A DNA stretch of 15,191 nucleotides from an archaeon (GCA_029258815.1 JAPDJZ010000036.1:1-15191); one strand, 5' to 3'; shown: positions 7,348 through 13,320, numbered from the stretch's first letter. Notes: generated from the sequence alone by a model not told the origin. Program-made: numbers and translations.

Positions 7348-7554
7348 CTAGACCGTGGTAATCCAGATTAGGAAGGCTATGAGCAGCCCGTAGATCGCTA
7401 TACCTTCCGCGAGACCGGCGAAGATTATCGCCCTGCCTAGGATCTCGGGCTTCTCGGTCGCGCTGGCGAGAGCGGCCACCGAGACCTTCGCCACAGCGTA
7501 TGCCGCGGCCACGGCGCAGATGCATACGGCGATGGTCATGGATATGAATTTCAC
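7348..7554 (-). CDS. atpK: A/V-type ATP synthase subunit K (c-ring proteolipid hairpin)
   Basis: The 68-residue frame read from GTG 7554 is a complete two-helix c subunit. Helix 1 spans about 3-30, the polar loop is SATEKPEILGR, and helix 2 is IIFAGLAEGIAIYGLLIAF. Glu50 in helix 2 (LAEGIAIYG) is the ion-carrying carboxylate of the rotor ring. One hairpin with one Glu suggests a ring with a carboxylate on every hairpin, suited to ATP synthesis. Helix 1 lacks the usual run of glycines, being rich in Ala with Lys23, Cys11 and Cys13. No Shine-Dalgarno or TATA box precedes GTG 7554. The promoter and signal-peptide-like start lie upstream in another frame that joins this one exactly one base away (feature 7556-7669), so the natural product is probably a frameshifted or mis-sequenced 106-residue precursor. 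Confidence 0.88.
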   Translation of the reverse strand: MKFISMTIAVCICAVAAAYAVAKVSVAALASATEKPEILGRAIIFAGLAEGIAIYGLLIAFLIWITTV

Positions 7555-7555
7555 T

Positions 7556-7669
7556 GACTTCGGCGAGTTCCGGGGTTAGCTTCTGGCCGGCGACCGGGGT
7601 GAAGATGATCGCGAGTATCAGGACGGCTAGGAGCGTGGGCGCGATCGCCTCGGCTAGCCTCGAGTTCAT
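7556..7669 (-). CDS. atpK: Signal-peptide-like leader of subunit K, one base out of frame with the hairpin
   Basis: From ATG 7669 this frame reads MNSRLAEAIAPTLLAVLIL and continues through a hydrophobic core to FTPVAG|Q, a good signal-peptide cleavage site, then QKLTPELAEV. It ends at GTC (7558-7556). One base later (7555) the GTG of the K hairpin begins, and beyond this point the leader frame becomes arginine-rich nonsense. Crenarchaeal c subunits such as that of Sulfolobus are about 100 residues with such a leader; joining the two parts gives 38+68=106. A TATA box at 7692-7702 is centred about 27 nt before ATG 7669, making it a leaderless start. The open frame also includes an upstream ATG at 7681, inside the region that should precede the transcript. 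Possible explanations are a sequence error, a recoding event, or separate initiation at GTG 7554. Confidence 0.65.
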
Positions 7670-7691
7670 CGCAAACTCCATGATCCGCTCA

Positions 7692-7702
7692 TCTAATTAA
7701 CC
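7692..7702 (-). promoter_or_regulatory. TATA box of the subunit K transcript
   Basis: GGTTAATTAGA on the minus strand is centred about 27 nt before ATG 7669. It lies just after the stop of subunit I (7709), so K may have its own promoter; that would suit the many c subunits needed per enzyme. Confidence 0.5.
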
Positions 7703-7708
7703 TATCCT

Positions 7709-10207
7709 TCATCGCAGCCTCCACGGCCTGTAGGGCGTCCCCGAGCCGCGGTAGAACTTGCTGTAGAACTCGTAGTAGAGTAGTCTGAGGGCTTGGATCG
7801 CGCATACGAGAAGCTCTATGCTTAGGGCGAAGAGGTTTAGGAATATTAGCCCAACCCCTATCCCCATGAGGAGGTTGGCGTGGATCATCCGGTGGACGAC
7901 CATGGCCAGAGCCGCGTGAACTATCGCGAAGCCCGCTATCCTAGCGTAGGAGAAGGTGTTCGCGAGGAAGGCTATCGCCACCTCGAGGATGTTCCCCATG
8001 CTCACGGGTATCGAATCCTTGGTGAGCAGGGGCTTGAGAGCCATCGCCGCGAACCCGGCGACCATCAGGTAGAACGGCCAGCTCGATAAGGCGGCCATCC
8101 CGAGCTCGGGGAACTCGAGAACCCCGGGGATTACCGAGACCCCGAGGAAATGGAAGGCTGTTAGGATGAATCCGAGGAAGGCCGCGATCCCGGCTAAGCC
8201 GTGGTGGGCGAGCAGAGCCTCGGCGCGATCCCCGTGCCTAAGCTCGTTCCACGTCGAGATGGCCATTCCTAAGATTATCTGAGCCGCCCCGAAGAATATC
8301 GCGGTCTTGAGGAGCCAGACCGCTCCGGCCGGGTCTTCGAGCCAGCCGGGTCTCAGATTCGGAATCAGCGGGCGAACCTCCATTAGGAAGAATTCGCCGA
8401 AGAGCAATCCGAAGATCGCGGCGGACACTCCGAGCCGGATCATAAGTTTCCCAACCTTCCTAGAACTCATCCCGAGGAGCCTGCCCCTGTAGCGGTATGC
8501 GAGGAAAGCTCCCAGCCCCGCTATCACCAAGCCTTGGCCGAAGTCGGGGAACATGAAGCCGAACATCAGCGTCCAAAGAATGCCCGAGATTATCGTCGGA
8601 TCGACCTCGCGGTATCCCGGCCAGCCGTACTGGGCGACGATGCTCTCGAAAATCTTGAACAGCTTAGGGTTTCGGAGGATCGTCGGAGCTTCCTCCTCCC
8701 GGCTGGGCTCCTCTAAGCGATACGCTAATCCGCCTCTAAACCTTCTCCCAAGCTTCTCGAGCTCCTTCCTCAGTAGGGGGATCTTCTCGGCGGAAACCCA
8801 TCCCTGAATTATCCTAAGATCCTCGCTTCTCAGAGTATTCATTAAGGCTTCCTCGATCCCGAGGTTTATTCTAATCGTTCTAGCTATCGCCGCGATCCTA
8901 GCCGCGTTCCTCTTCTCGAAGTCCTCGAGCTCGGCGAGGGCGGCCTCCTCCTCGGCCTTAGCGGCCTCAAGCTCCATGGAGATCATCTTCGAGAGGGCGT
9001 GGAGGTCTCCGCCCAGCCGGCTGAATAGCTCGGTGAGATCTTCGAATCCTAAGACCTTCAGCCGATTTAGAATCCAGCGCGAATCCTCCTTCAGGCAGGC
9101 TATCGTGAGGAAGGCTTCCCCGCCCCCGAGCCTTACGATCCTCGAGGCTACGGGCTTTCCGGAAACGCCGCGCTCGAAATCCTCGATCCTCCCCTCCTCG
9201 ATCCTCCCGGAGATTACGCATAGGTTTTCATATTCCCCGGCCTCGACCCTCTCGACCCCGGCCTCCAGCAGCCTCCCGACAACCCCGATGATCCTCTCCA
9301 GCTCCTCGCGCCTCCTCCTAGCCTCCCCGATCCTCCTCCTTAACGAGCGATAGTCTCTCGAGAGCTCCTCGAGAAGCCTCGACGCCTCTTCGAGGTCGAG
9401 CTCCTCGACGCCCTCGGTAGGCTCGGCCGAAACCCCCCGGCAAAGCTCTAAAGCCTGCTCCCCGAGCTTCTCAAGAGCCCGCGTCCTCGAGGAGTCCTCC
9501 CTCGAGAAGCCGATAATCCTGTCCCTCAGCCTCTCGAGCTCCTCCTCGAGCGATCTCAGCTCGCCCTCAACCCTCTCGAGCTCCATCCTAACCCTCGATA
9601 AGGCCTCCTCGACCCTCCGCGGAAGATCGCTTGGAAGCGATATCTCCTGATGGTATACGCTGCTTAGAAGAAGCCGGGCTTCATCCAGCTCGTCGCTCAG
9701 CCCGAGGATGTGAACGAGCCTCTCATCCCCCGAGATCTCAGCGCTTCTAACGATTAGGTTCTTCCGCGAGGCGAGCTCCCTAAGCTTCTTAAGCTCCCGA
9801 CTGGGAGCGATGACGAGCAGGGAAAATAGCTCGTTCAACCTCCCGATAGCGGGTATCTCCTCCTCCCCCATCGCCCTGAGCCCGGCGAGCGTCCTCTCAA
9901 GCTTCTGAAGCTCTGCCCTCCTGCGGCGAAGCCCGTCAACCTCGTCCTTAACCTCGGCGTATCTCCGGTAAGCGTCCTCCCCTCCCGCTGCCCCGAGCCT
10001 CGAAAGCTCCCGCCAAAGCCGGATAAGCCTGTCGGCCAGCCCTTCAAGCTCCCTAAGCTTCTCGGCCTCCGCCTCCCTGAACCTCCTAGCGTCCTCGTCC
10101 CCGAGCCTCCTTAGATGAACTACCCCGAGCTCGCCGAGCCTCCTGAGGACCAGCCTCTCCCAATCCCTCAAGATCACCAAGGTCAGCTTCTTCGCCGGAA
10201 TAATCAA
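7709..10207 (-). CDS. atpI: A/V-type ATP synthase subunit I (a-type membrane stator)
   Basis: The 832-residue product is the stator that forms the ion half-channels against the K ring. The N-terminal half (about 1-520) is cytoplasmic and very rich in Glu/Arg/Leu coiled coil (about 85-115, 190-240, 270-310, 410-435), forming the arm that contacts the peripheral stalks. The C-terminal part has about 7-8 membrane helices from about residue 555. The conserved Arg of the family is in NTFSYARIAGFA (Arg756), corresponding to the essential Arg of SYLRLWAL in eukaryotic a subunits. The C-terminal ALRLLYYEFYSKFYRGSG is also typical. At 832 residues it is longer than the common 620-700, mainly through the coiled-coil half. 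The start is TTG 10207, with GGAGAGG a few bases upstream and a TATA box at 10239-10246. No ATG is nearby. Confidence 0.94.
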   Translation of the reverse strand: MIIPAKKLTLVILRDWERLVLRRLGELGVVHLRRLGDEDARRFREAEAEKLRELEGLADRLIRLWRELSRLGAAGGEDAYRRYAEVKDEVDGLRRRRAELQKLERTLAGLRAMGEEEIPAIGRLNELFSLLVIAPSRELKKLRELASRKNLIVRSAEISGDERLVHILGLSDELDEARLLLSSVYHQEISLPSDLPRRVEEALSRVRMELERVEGELRSLEEELERLRDRIIGFSREDSSRTRALEKLGEQALELCRGVSAEPTEGVEELDLEEASRLLEELSRDYRSLRRRIGEARRRREELERIIGVVGRLLEAGVERVEAGEYENLCVISGRIEEGRIEDFERGVSGKPVASRIVRLGGGEAFLTIACLKEDSRWILNRLKVLGFEDLTELFSRLGGDLHALSKMISMELEAAKAEEEAALAELEDFEKRNAARIAAIARTIRINLGIEEALMNTLRSEDLRIIQGWVSAEKIPLLRKELEKLGRRFRGGLAYRLEEPSREEEAPTILRNPKLFKIFESIVAQYGWPGYREVDPTIISGILWTLMFGFMFPDFGQGLVIAGLGAFLAYRYRGRLLGMSSRKVGKLMIRLGVSAAIFGLLFGEFFLMEVRPLIPNLRPGWLEDPAGAVWLLKTAIFFGAAQIILGMAISTWNELRHGDRAEALLAHHGLAGIAAFLGFILTAFHFLGVSVIPGVLEFPELGMAALSSWPFYLMVAGFAAMALKPLLTKDSIPVSMGNILEVAIAFLANTFSYARIAGFAIVHAALAMVVHRMIHANLLMGIGVGLIFLNLFALSIELLVCAIQALRLLYYEFYSKFYRGSGTPYRPWRLR

Positions 10208-10401
10208 AGCCTCTCCAAAGCCTCCGGCTAATAGGAGGATTTAAAGCATGAGTCAGCTGACCCTCTCGTCTTCACGAGAGGGGGGTCCGCCGGGTAAGTC
10301 CTCATCATCCTCTATTGAGGAAATCCGCCGTGTGGATATGAAGGTTTTCCGGAGGGGCTCGGGGGTATTCCCGCTCATCACGGCTCAGGAGGCGGATGTC
10401 C
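10208..10401. other. Intergenic stretch rich in inverted repeats; possible structured RNA or terminator
   Basis: These 194 bases separate subunit I from the next minus-strand gene. The clearest element is a perfect 9-bp hairpin at 10261-10282 (CCCTCTCGT-CTTC-ACGAGAGGG), which on the minus strand closes on a GAAG loop. Further pairings are TCCTCA (10299-10304) with TGAGGA (10316-10321), and ATCCGCC (10323-10329) with GGCGGAT (10391-10397), the latter overlapping a rival pairing GCCGTG (10327-10332)/CACGGC (10379-10384). Minus-strand transcription from the 196-residue gene would read through all of it. A 41-residue minus open frame (10378-10253, beginning MSGNTPEPLRKTF) also lies here, without a ribosome binding site. 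I cannot say whether it acts as RNA, terminator or small gene. Confidence 0.4.
10239..10246 (-). promoter_or_regulatory. TATA box of the subunit I transcript
   Basis: CTTTAAAT on the minus strand is centred about 36 nt before TTG 10207, giving an expected start near 10216. The core TTTAAA is palindromic, so it could also act to the right, but nothing convincing starts at that distance on the plus strand. Confidence 0.4.
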
Positions 10402-10992
10402 TCATAGCCCGGATCGTTGAGTCCGCCCGCCGCCCGATATATCTTTCCTCCAGGATTCCCCGCAGGCCTTCTCCAAGATCTCGAGGACGCCCTCCTTATC
10501 GAGCAGGATCAGGAGCTCGTCGTAGGTTGCGTCGATATCCTTTAGGCACGCGTCCGGGAAGTTCAGATCTATCGAGATCCTATGCTTCCAGTAGTATCCT
10601 CCCTCCGGGAGGTTGAGCCGGGTGAACACGCCGATGAGATCGGGGGGGAGCCTGAGATTCTTAACGTTGAGGAGAAACTCGACGAAGCAGTTTCGATAGG
10701 CTTTCTCGTATACGTCGCCGTAGAAGGTGTTGAAGTAGACGTATAGCGGGTAATCCTTCGCGTAGGTCTCCCAGCTCGTGAACCGGCTGTAGATCGGCCT
10801 CCATCCCCCATCCTTCAAGACCATATCCTCGAGGGTTATGGGCCTCCTCCAAGAGGTTACCAGGTAGCCTCTTTCCTCTAGCCCCGGAATTATGTAGCCC
10901 CGGATAACCCCCTGCCTAATCAGCTCGAGCCTCTCCCTCAAGCTCAGGCTCATCCAGCCAGCCCAACCTACTTCTCGATCTGAAAACTGCAC
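10402..10992 (-). CDS. Protein of unknown function, aromatic-rich, 196 residues
   Basis: I do not recognise a family. The product is soluble-looking, with no membrane segment or signal peptide. It is notably rich in Tyr, Trp and Phe in the middle (SRFTSWETYAKDYPLYVYF at about 69-87) and alternates predicted helices (LRERLELIRQGVIRGY, KAYRNCFVEFLLNVK, DELLILLDKEGVLEILEKA) with short strands. The last dozen residues (ISGGGRTQRSGL) look disordered. The GTG start at 10992 is uncertain; the in-frame ATG at 10950 (MSLSLRERLELIRQG) begins at the first clear helix and may be the true start. A TATA-like CCTAAAAA at 11013-11020 would place a start near 10990, which favours the GTG. It may be co-oriented with, but separately transcribed from, the thioredoxin-domain gene upstream. 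Confidence 0.75.
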   Translation of the reverse strand: MQFSDREVGWAGWMSLSLRERLELIRQGVIRGYIIPGLEERGYLVTSWRRPITLEDMVLKDGGWRPIYSRFTSWETYAKDYPLYVYFNTFYGDVYEKAYRNCFVEFLLNVKNLRLPPDLIGVFTRLNLPEGGYYWKHRISIDLNFPDACLKDIDATYDELLILLDKEGVLEILEKACGESWRKDISGGGRTQRSGL

Positions 10993-11004
10993 GCAGAAAC
11001 CAAA

Positions 11005-11018
11005 TAAAAACGTTTTTA
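11005..11018. terminator. T-rich palindrome after the thioredoxin-domain gene
   Basis: TAAAAACGTTTTTA is a perfect 14-bp palindrome in the 45-base gap between the two minus-strand genes. On the minus strand it gives TTTTTATTTGG about 20 bases after the thioredoxin-domain stop, fitting the T-tract terminators of archaea. Part of the same stretch may serve as TATA element for the 196-residue gene. Confidence 0.4.
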
Positions 11019-11037
11019 GGGCGCTTAGCTCCGCCCC

Positions 11038-11742
11038 CTAGCCCTCGATGACCTCGAGTATAGCGGCTTCGAGCTGCTTCTCCGTCGTCGCGCTCCCGAC
11101 GAACTTGCGCTTAACTACGTGATCCTTGTCCAAGATCATGTAGGTCGGGGTTCCCCTAACCCCATATGCTCGAAAGACCTCAAGCCTCTCATCCACCACG
11201 TGAACCCAGTCGAGCTTATACTGCTTAAGAAACTGGCTTACGAGCTCGACTCCTCCCCCGCCGGTCCAGACGACCGAGATGAAGACGATCCTATCGCCGT
11301 ACTTCTCCTCGAGATCCTTGATCACGGGCGTCATCTTCCTGCAGTGGCCGCATAGAGGGGATATGAACTCTAGGAAGACGGGCTTGCCCTCGAATTGGGA
11401 CAGCCTGATAACCCTGCCCGTAAACCCGAGCTCGTCGACCTCTGGAAGCTTGAAATCGGGCGCGGCGCTGGCCTCCGCGGTGGTCTTGGACGCGGAAGCG
11501 CTCTGGATGCCGGTCCCCGGGGTCTGCGGCTCGCTCTGAGACGATATTAGAGGAGTTACCGGAGTTACCTCCGGGCTCGGCGCGGCCAGGGCGTAGAGGG
11601 CGATCGCCACGACCGCGAGCAGGACTATTGCCGGCCCTATCCTAACCCCGTAGTAGTATCCCCTATGCTGGGTTCTGATATGCTGCTTCAGCGCTATGTC
11701 GGTCGAGAACCTCCTTCCGCAGATCCTGCACCTCTTAGCCAT
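11038..11742 (-). CDS. Membrane-anchored thioredoxin-fold protein with an N-terminal C2H2 zinc finger
   Basis: The 234-residue product has three visible parts. At residues 5-26 is a classical zinc finger, C-x2-C-x12-H-x4-H (CRICGRRFSTDIALKQHIRTQH, split here as Cys5, Cys8, His21, His26). Residues 34-54 form one membrane helix, followed by a Pro/Ser/Thr-rich linker (about 55-95). Residues 95-234 are a TlpA/thioredoxin-like domain with the redox motif CGHC at 131-134 and the cis-proline loop GTPT (Pro199). With a basic N-terminus and hydrophilic linker, the finger should face the cytoplasm and the thioredoxin domain the outside, where such domains reduce or rearrange disulfides or serve cytochrome maturation. 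The start ATG 11742 follows a TATA box by about 36 nt. Joining a nucleic-acid-type finger to an extracytoplasmic thioredoxin is unusual; the finger may bind protein or only zinc. Confidence 0.88.
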   Translation of the reverse strand: MAKRCRICGRRFSTDIALKQHIRTQHRGYYYGVRIGPAIVLLAVVAIALYALAAPSPEVTPVTPLISSQSEPQTPGTGIQSASASKTTAEASAAPDFKLPEVDELGFTGRVIRLSQFEGKPVFLEFISPLCGHCRKMTPVIKDLEEKYGDRIVFISVVWTGGGGVELVSQFLKQYKLDWVHVVDERLEVFRAYGVRGTPTYMILDKDHVVKRKFVGSATTEKQLEAAILEVIEG

Positions 11743-11773
11743 CCCAAGCCTCGGGGGGACGAGGGGAGGTCGA

Positions 11774-11782
11774 CGTTATAAG
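11774..11782 (-). promoter_or_regulatory. TATA box of the zinc-finger thioredoxin gene
   Basis: CTTATAACG on the minus strand is centred about 36 nt before ATG 11742, giving a short leader of about 9 nt. The 105-base gap is shared with the divergent MFS gene. Confidence 0.45.
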
Positions 11783-11810
11783 ACTTATCCGATCGCGGGA
11801 GGGGGGAACC

Positions 11811-11819
11811 GTTAAATAA
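11811..11819 (+). promoter_or_regulatory. TATA box of the MFS transporter gene
   Basis: GTTAAATAA is centred about 32 nt before TTG 11848, placing the transcript start within a few bases of that codon and supporting it as the start. Confidence 0.5.
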
Positions 11820-11847
11820 TCAGCTCATTCGGGTTCGTTCGCGTCCC

Positions 11848-13050
11848 TTGCAGCGCTTTGTCTCGGAGGGCTTGAAGCGGATCTTCGGAGGCTACTTGAA
11901 GCTCTTCTCTCTACTTTGGATTCTGACCTTCTCCGCGGTGTTCCTGATGGCCTTGGTGAGCCCCGTCATCCCCTATCTGGTTAAGGTCTTCGTGGCCGAG
12001 GAGGGGGCGGCGGTCATCCTCATAGGCTTCCTGAACTCTTCGTTCAACCTTTCCAAAACCTTGACCAGCGTCCCGGGGGGAATCCTAGCCGACAAGCTGG
12101 GTAGAAAAGCCCTGATCACCTCCTCCCTCCTCATCCTGCCCTTCTCATTCCTCCTCTACTACGTATCGGATAACTGCTACTACCTCATAGCCGGAGCGCT
12201 AGTAAGCGGGGTCGCCACGGGGCTTCTAGTCCCCGCCGTAAGCGCTTTGGTAGCCGACATCACCTCCGCCGCAACCCTCTCAACGGCGTATGGCTTCTTT
12301 AACCTATCTTGGATCCTAGGCCAGATCCCGTCCCCGATCCTAGGCGGCCTCCTCTCGGACTCCGTTGGCCTGAAATTCCCCTTTCTAGTAGCGCTGGTGG
12401 CCTCCATACCATGCTTCATAGCGTCTCTAAGGCTGGATGGGGGGGCGGGCGGATCCGGGAGCGCTGAGATCTCGGAGAAGCCTTCGCGGGACGGCGGCGA
12501 GGTTTCGGAGAGATCCTACGGGAGGACGCTCGCGCTATTCTGCGCGGTCGAGACGCTAAATGGGCTGGGAGACGGAATCCTCGCAACTCTCTTCATAGTA
12601 TACCCGCTCTACGCCCTACGAGCCTCCGCCCTCGAGCTGGGGGTAGTCTTCTCGATTAGCTGGGGGGTCGCGGCGGCCATCTCCCAGATCCCGGGGGGAA
12701 GGCTCGCGGATAGGTTCGGGGAGAAGCCGCTGATCATCGCCTCGATAATAGGCTCGGCTCCCATGCTGATCCTGCTGCCAACCGCCCAGACCCTTACGCA
12801 ATACCTGATCCTGCTGATCGGGAACCTCTCCGTGCCCGCCTACTCCTCATGGCTCGCCACGAGCACCCCGCCGGAGAAGAGGGGGACGGGATTCGGAGCG
12901 ACCTCAGCCGCATTCGGCTCAGGCCTAATCATGGGGCCAGTAATAGGAAGCCTCCTGTGGAACGTCTTCCAGCCCCAGGCGATAATACCGTTCGCGGCCT
13001 CCGCGATAATCTTCCTGCTCACGATCCCACTCGTAAAAGCGATAAGATGA
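11848..13050 (+). CDS. Major facilitator superfamily transporter
   Basis: The 400-residue product is highly hydrophobic with about 12 membrane helices. The family motif between helices 2 and 3 is plain (GGILADKLGRKALI at about 77-90), and its counterpart in the second half is GGRLADRFGEKPLI at about 285-298. A charged cytoplasmic loop (about 196-225, GGAGGSGSAEISEKPSRDGGEVSERSYGR) separates the two halves. The pattern fits drug-efflux or small-solute MFS carriers, but the substrate cannot be read from sequence and proton coupling is only a family expectation. TTG 11848 is chosen from the TATA box 32 nt upstream; TTG 11872 is a possible alternative, and the next Met codon would delete helix 1. 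It is divergent from the zinc-finger thioredoxin gene and runs toward the tRNA. Confidence 0.88.
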   Translation: MQRFVSEGLKRIFGGYLKLFSLLWILTFSAVFLMALVSPVIPYLVKVFVAEEGAAVILIGFLNSSFNLSKTLTSVPGGILADKLGRKALITSSLLILPFSFLLYYVSDNCYYLIAGALVSGVATGLLVPAVSALVADITSAATLSTAYGFFNLSWILGQIPSPILGGLLSDSVGLKFPFLVALVASIPCFIASLRLDGGAGGSGSAEISEKPSRDGGEVSERSYGRTLALFCAVETLNGLGDGILATLFIVYPLYALRASALELGVVFSISWGVAAAISQIPGGRLADRFGEKPLIIASIIGSAPMLILLPTAQTLTQYLILLIGNLSVPAYSSWLATSTPPEKRGTGFGATSAAFGSGLIMGPVIGSLLWNVFQPQAIIPFAASAIIFLLTIPLVKAIR

Positions 13051-13233
13051 ATAGAGAGTTTCGACCTGCTCCGCGAAGAAGGGGCCTGTAAAGATACTCC
13101 TCACCTCCACAAAGCATGAAACAGCCCATAGATTTACACATCCCCCGCCCTCGAAACCAATCCCCACTACGGAAGAACGAAGGGGAAGGAGGCGATGTGG
13201 GGGCGCCCGGATTCGAACCGGGGATCTCCGGGT

Positions 13234-13260
13234 CTCTGCTCCGACCAGCTTACAAGGGAT
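13234..13260 (-). other. Canonical tRNA-Trp intron at position 37/38 (27 nt)
   Basis: The insert lies between G37 (13261) and A38 (13233). A relaxed bulge-helix-bulge can be drawn: two AGA bulges, a 4-bp centre CTCC/GCAG with one C-C mismatch, an outer helix CCGGG/CCCGG and an inner TCC/GGA. It is far shorter than the box C/D guide introns of haloarchaeal tRNA-Trp. Confidence 0.85.
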
Positions 13261-13282
13261 CTGGAGCCCGGCGCCGTAGACC

Positions 13283-13301
13283 TTCAGCCCCAAGCCCGGG
13301 A
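13283..13301 (-). other. Non-canonical D-loop intron of tRNA-Trp (19 nt)
   Basis: The insert TCCCGGGCTTGGGGCTGAA lies just before G18. It forms a regular bulge-helix-bulge: centre CAGC/GCTG (4 bp), 3-nt bulges AAT and AAG, inner helix CCC/GGG around a 6-nt loop. Cutting each bulge after its second base removes exactly 19 nt and restores a D loop with G18-G19. Confidence 0.85.
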
Positions 13302-13320
13302 TTGCTGGGCCACGCCCCCA

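Larger units (their letters stand above)
13198..13319 (-). tRNA. trpT: tRNA-Trp (CCA anticodon) with two introns
   Basis: After removal of two introns the 122-base gene folds into a standard 76-nt tRNA. The acceptor stem is GGGGGCG/CGCCCCC with discriminator A at 13198 (CCA is not encoded). T8 G9 precede a D arm GCC/GGC whose spliced loop AGCAAGGTCTA regains G18-G19. The anticodon stem CCGGG/CCCGG closes the loop CTCCAGA with anticodon CCA at 13264-13262. The variable loop is AGATC and the T arm CCCGG-TTCGAAT-CCGGG. The GGGGGCGTGG start is typical of archaeal tRNA-Trp. A TATA-like TTTAAT lies at about 13353-13358, giving a leader of about 10 nt, and a pyrimidine-rich tract follows the 3' end. 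Confidence 0.93.

Noticed and set aside
7277..7555. Continuation of the K leader frame past 7556 as one 134-residue protein
   Set aside because: After AEV the frame becomes Arg/His-rich and is the shadow of the real c-subunit hairpin in the next frame.
10299..10340. RNase P RNA-like GAGGAAATCC segment
   Set aside because: It resembles the GAGGAAAGTCC core, but the other conserved regions (such as ACAGAAAC) are missing nearby.
10253..10381. Box C/D sRNA on the minus strand (GTGATGA, GATGATGA and CTGA present)
   Set aside because: C-like and D-like boxes occur, but their spacing does not give a regular C-D'-C'-D order with 10-12-nt guides.
10248..10616. Plus-strand 122-residue open frame with an AGGAGG-like sequence before ATG 10248
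   Set aside because: The second half is an Arg/Pro-rich shadow of the minus-strand 196-residue gene, and the only TATA-like box overlaps the proposed ribosome site. The segment around MKVFRRGSGVFPLITAQEAD looks protein-like but is too short to support.
13198..13319. Class II tRNA (Ser or Leu) with a long variable arm
   Set aside because: The extra length is explained by two introns with bulge-helix-bulge junctions; the spliced form has a 5-nt variable loop and a CCA anticodon.
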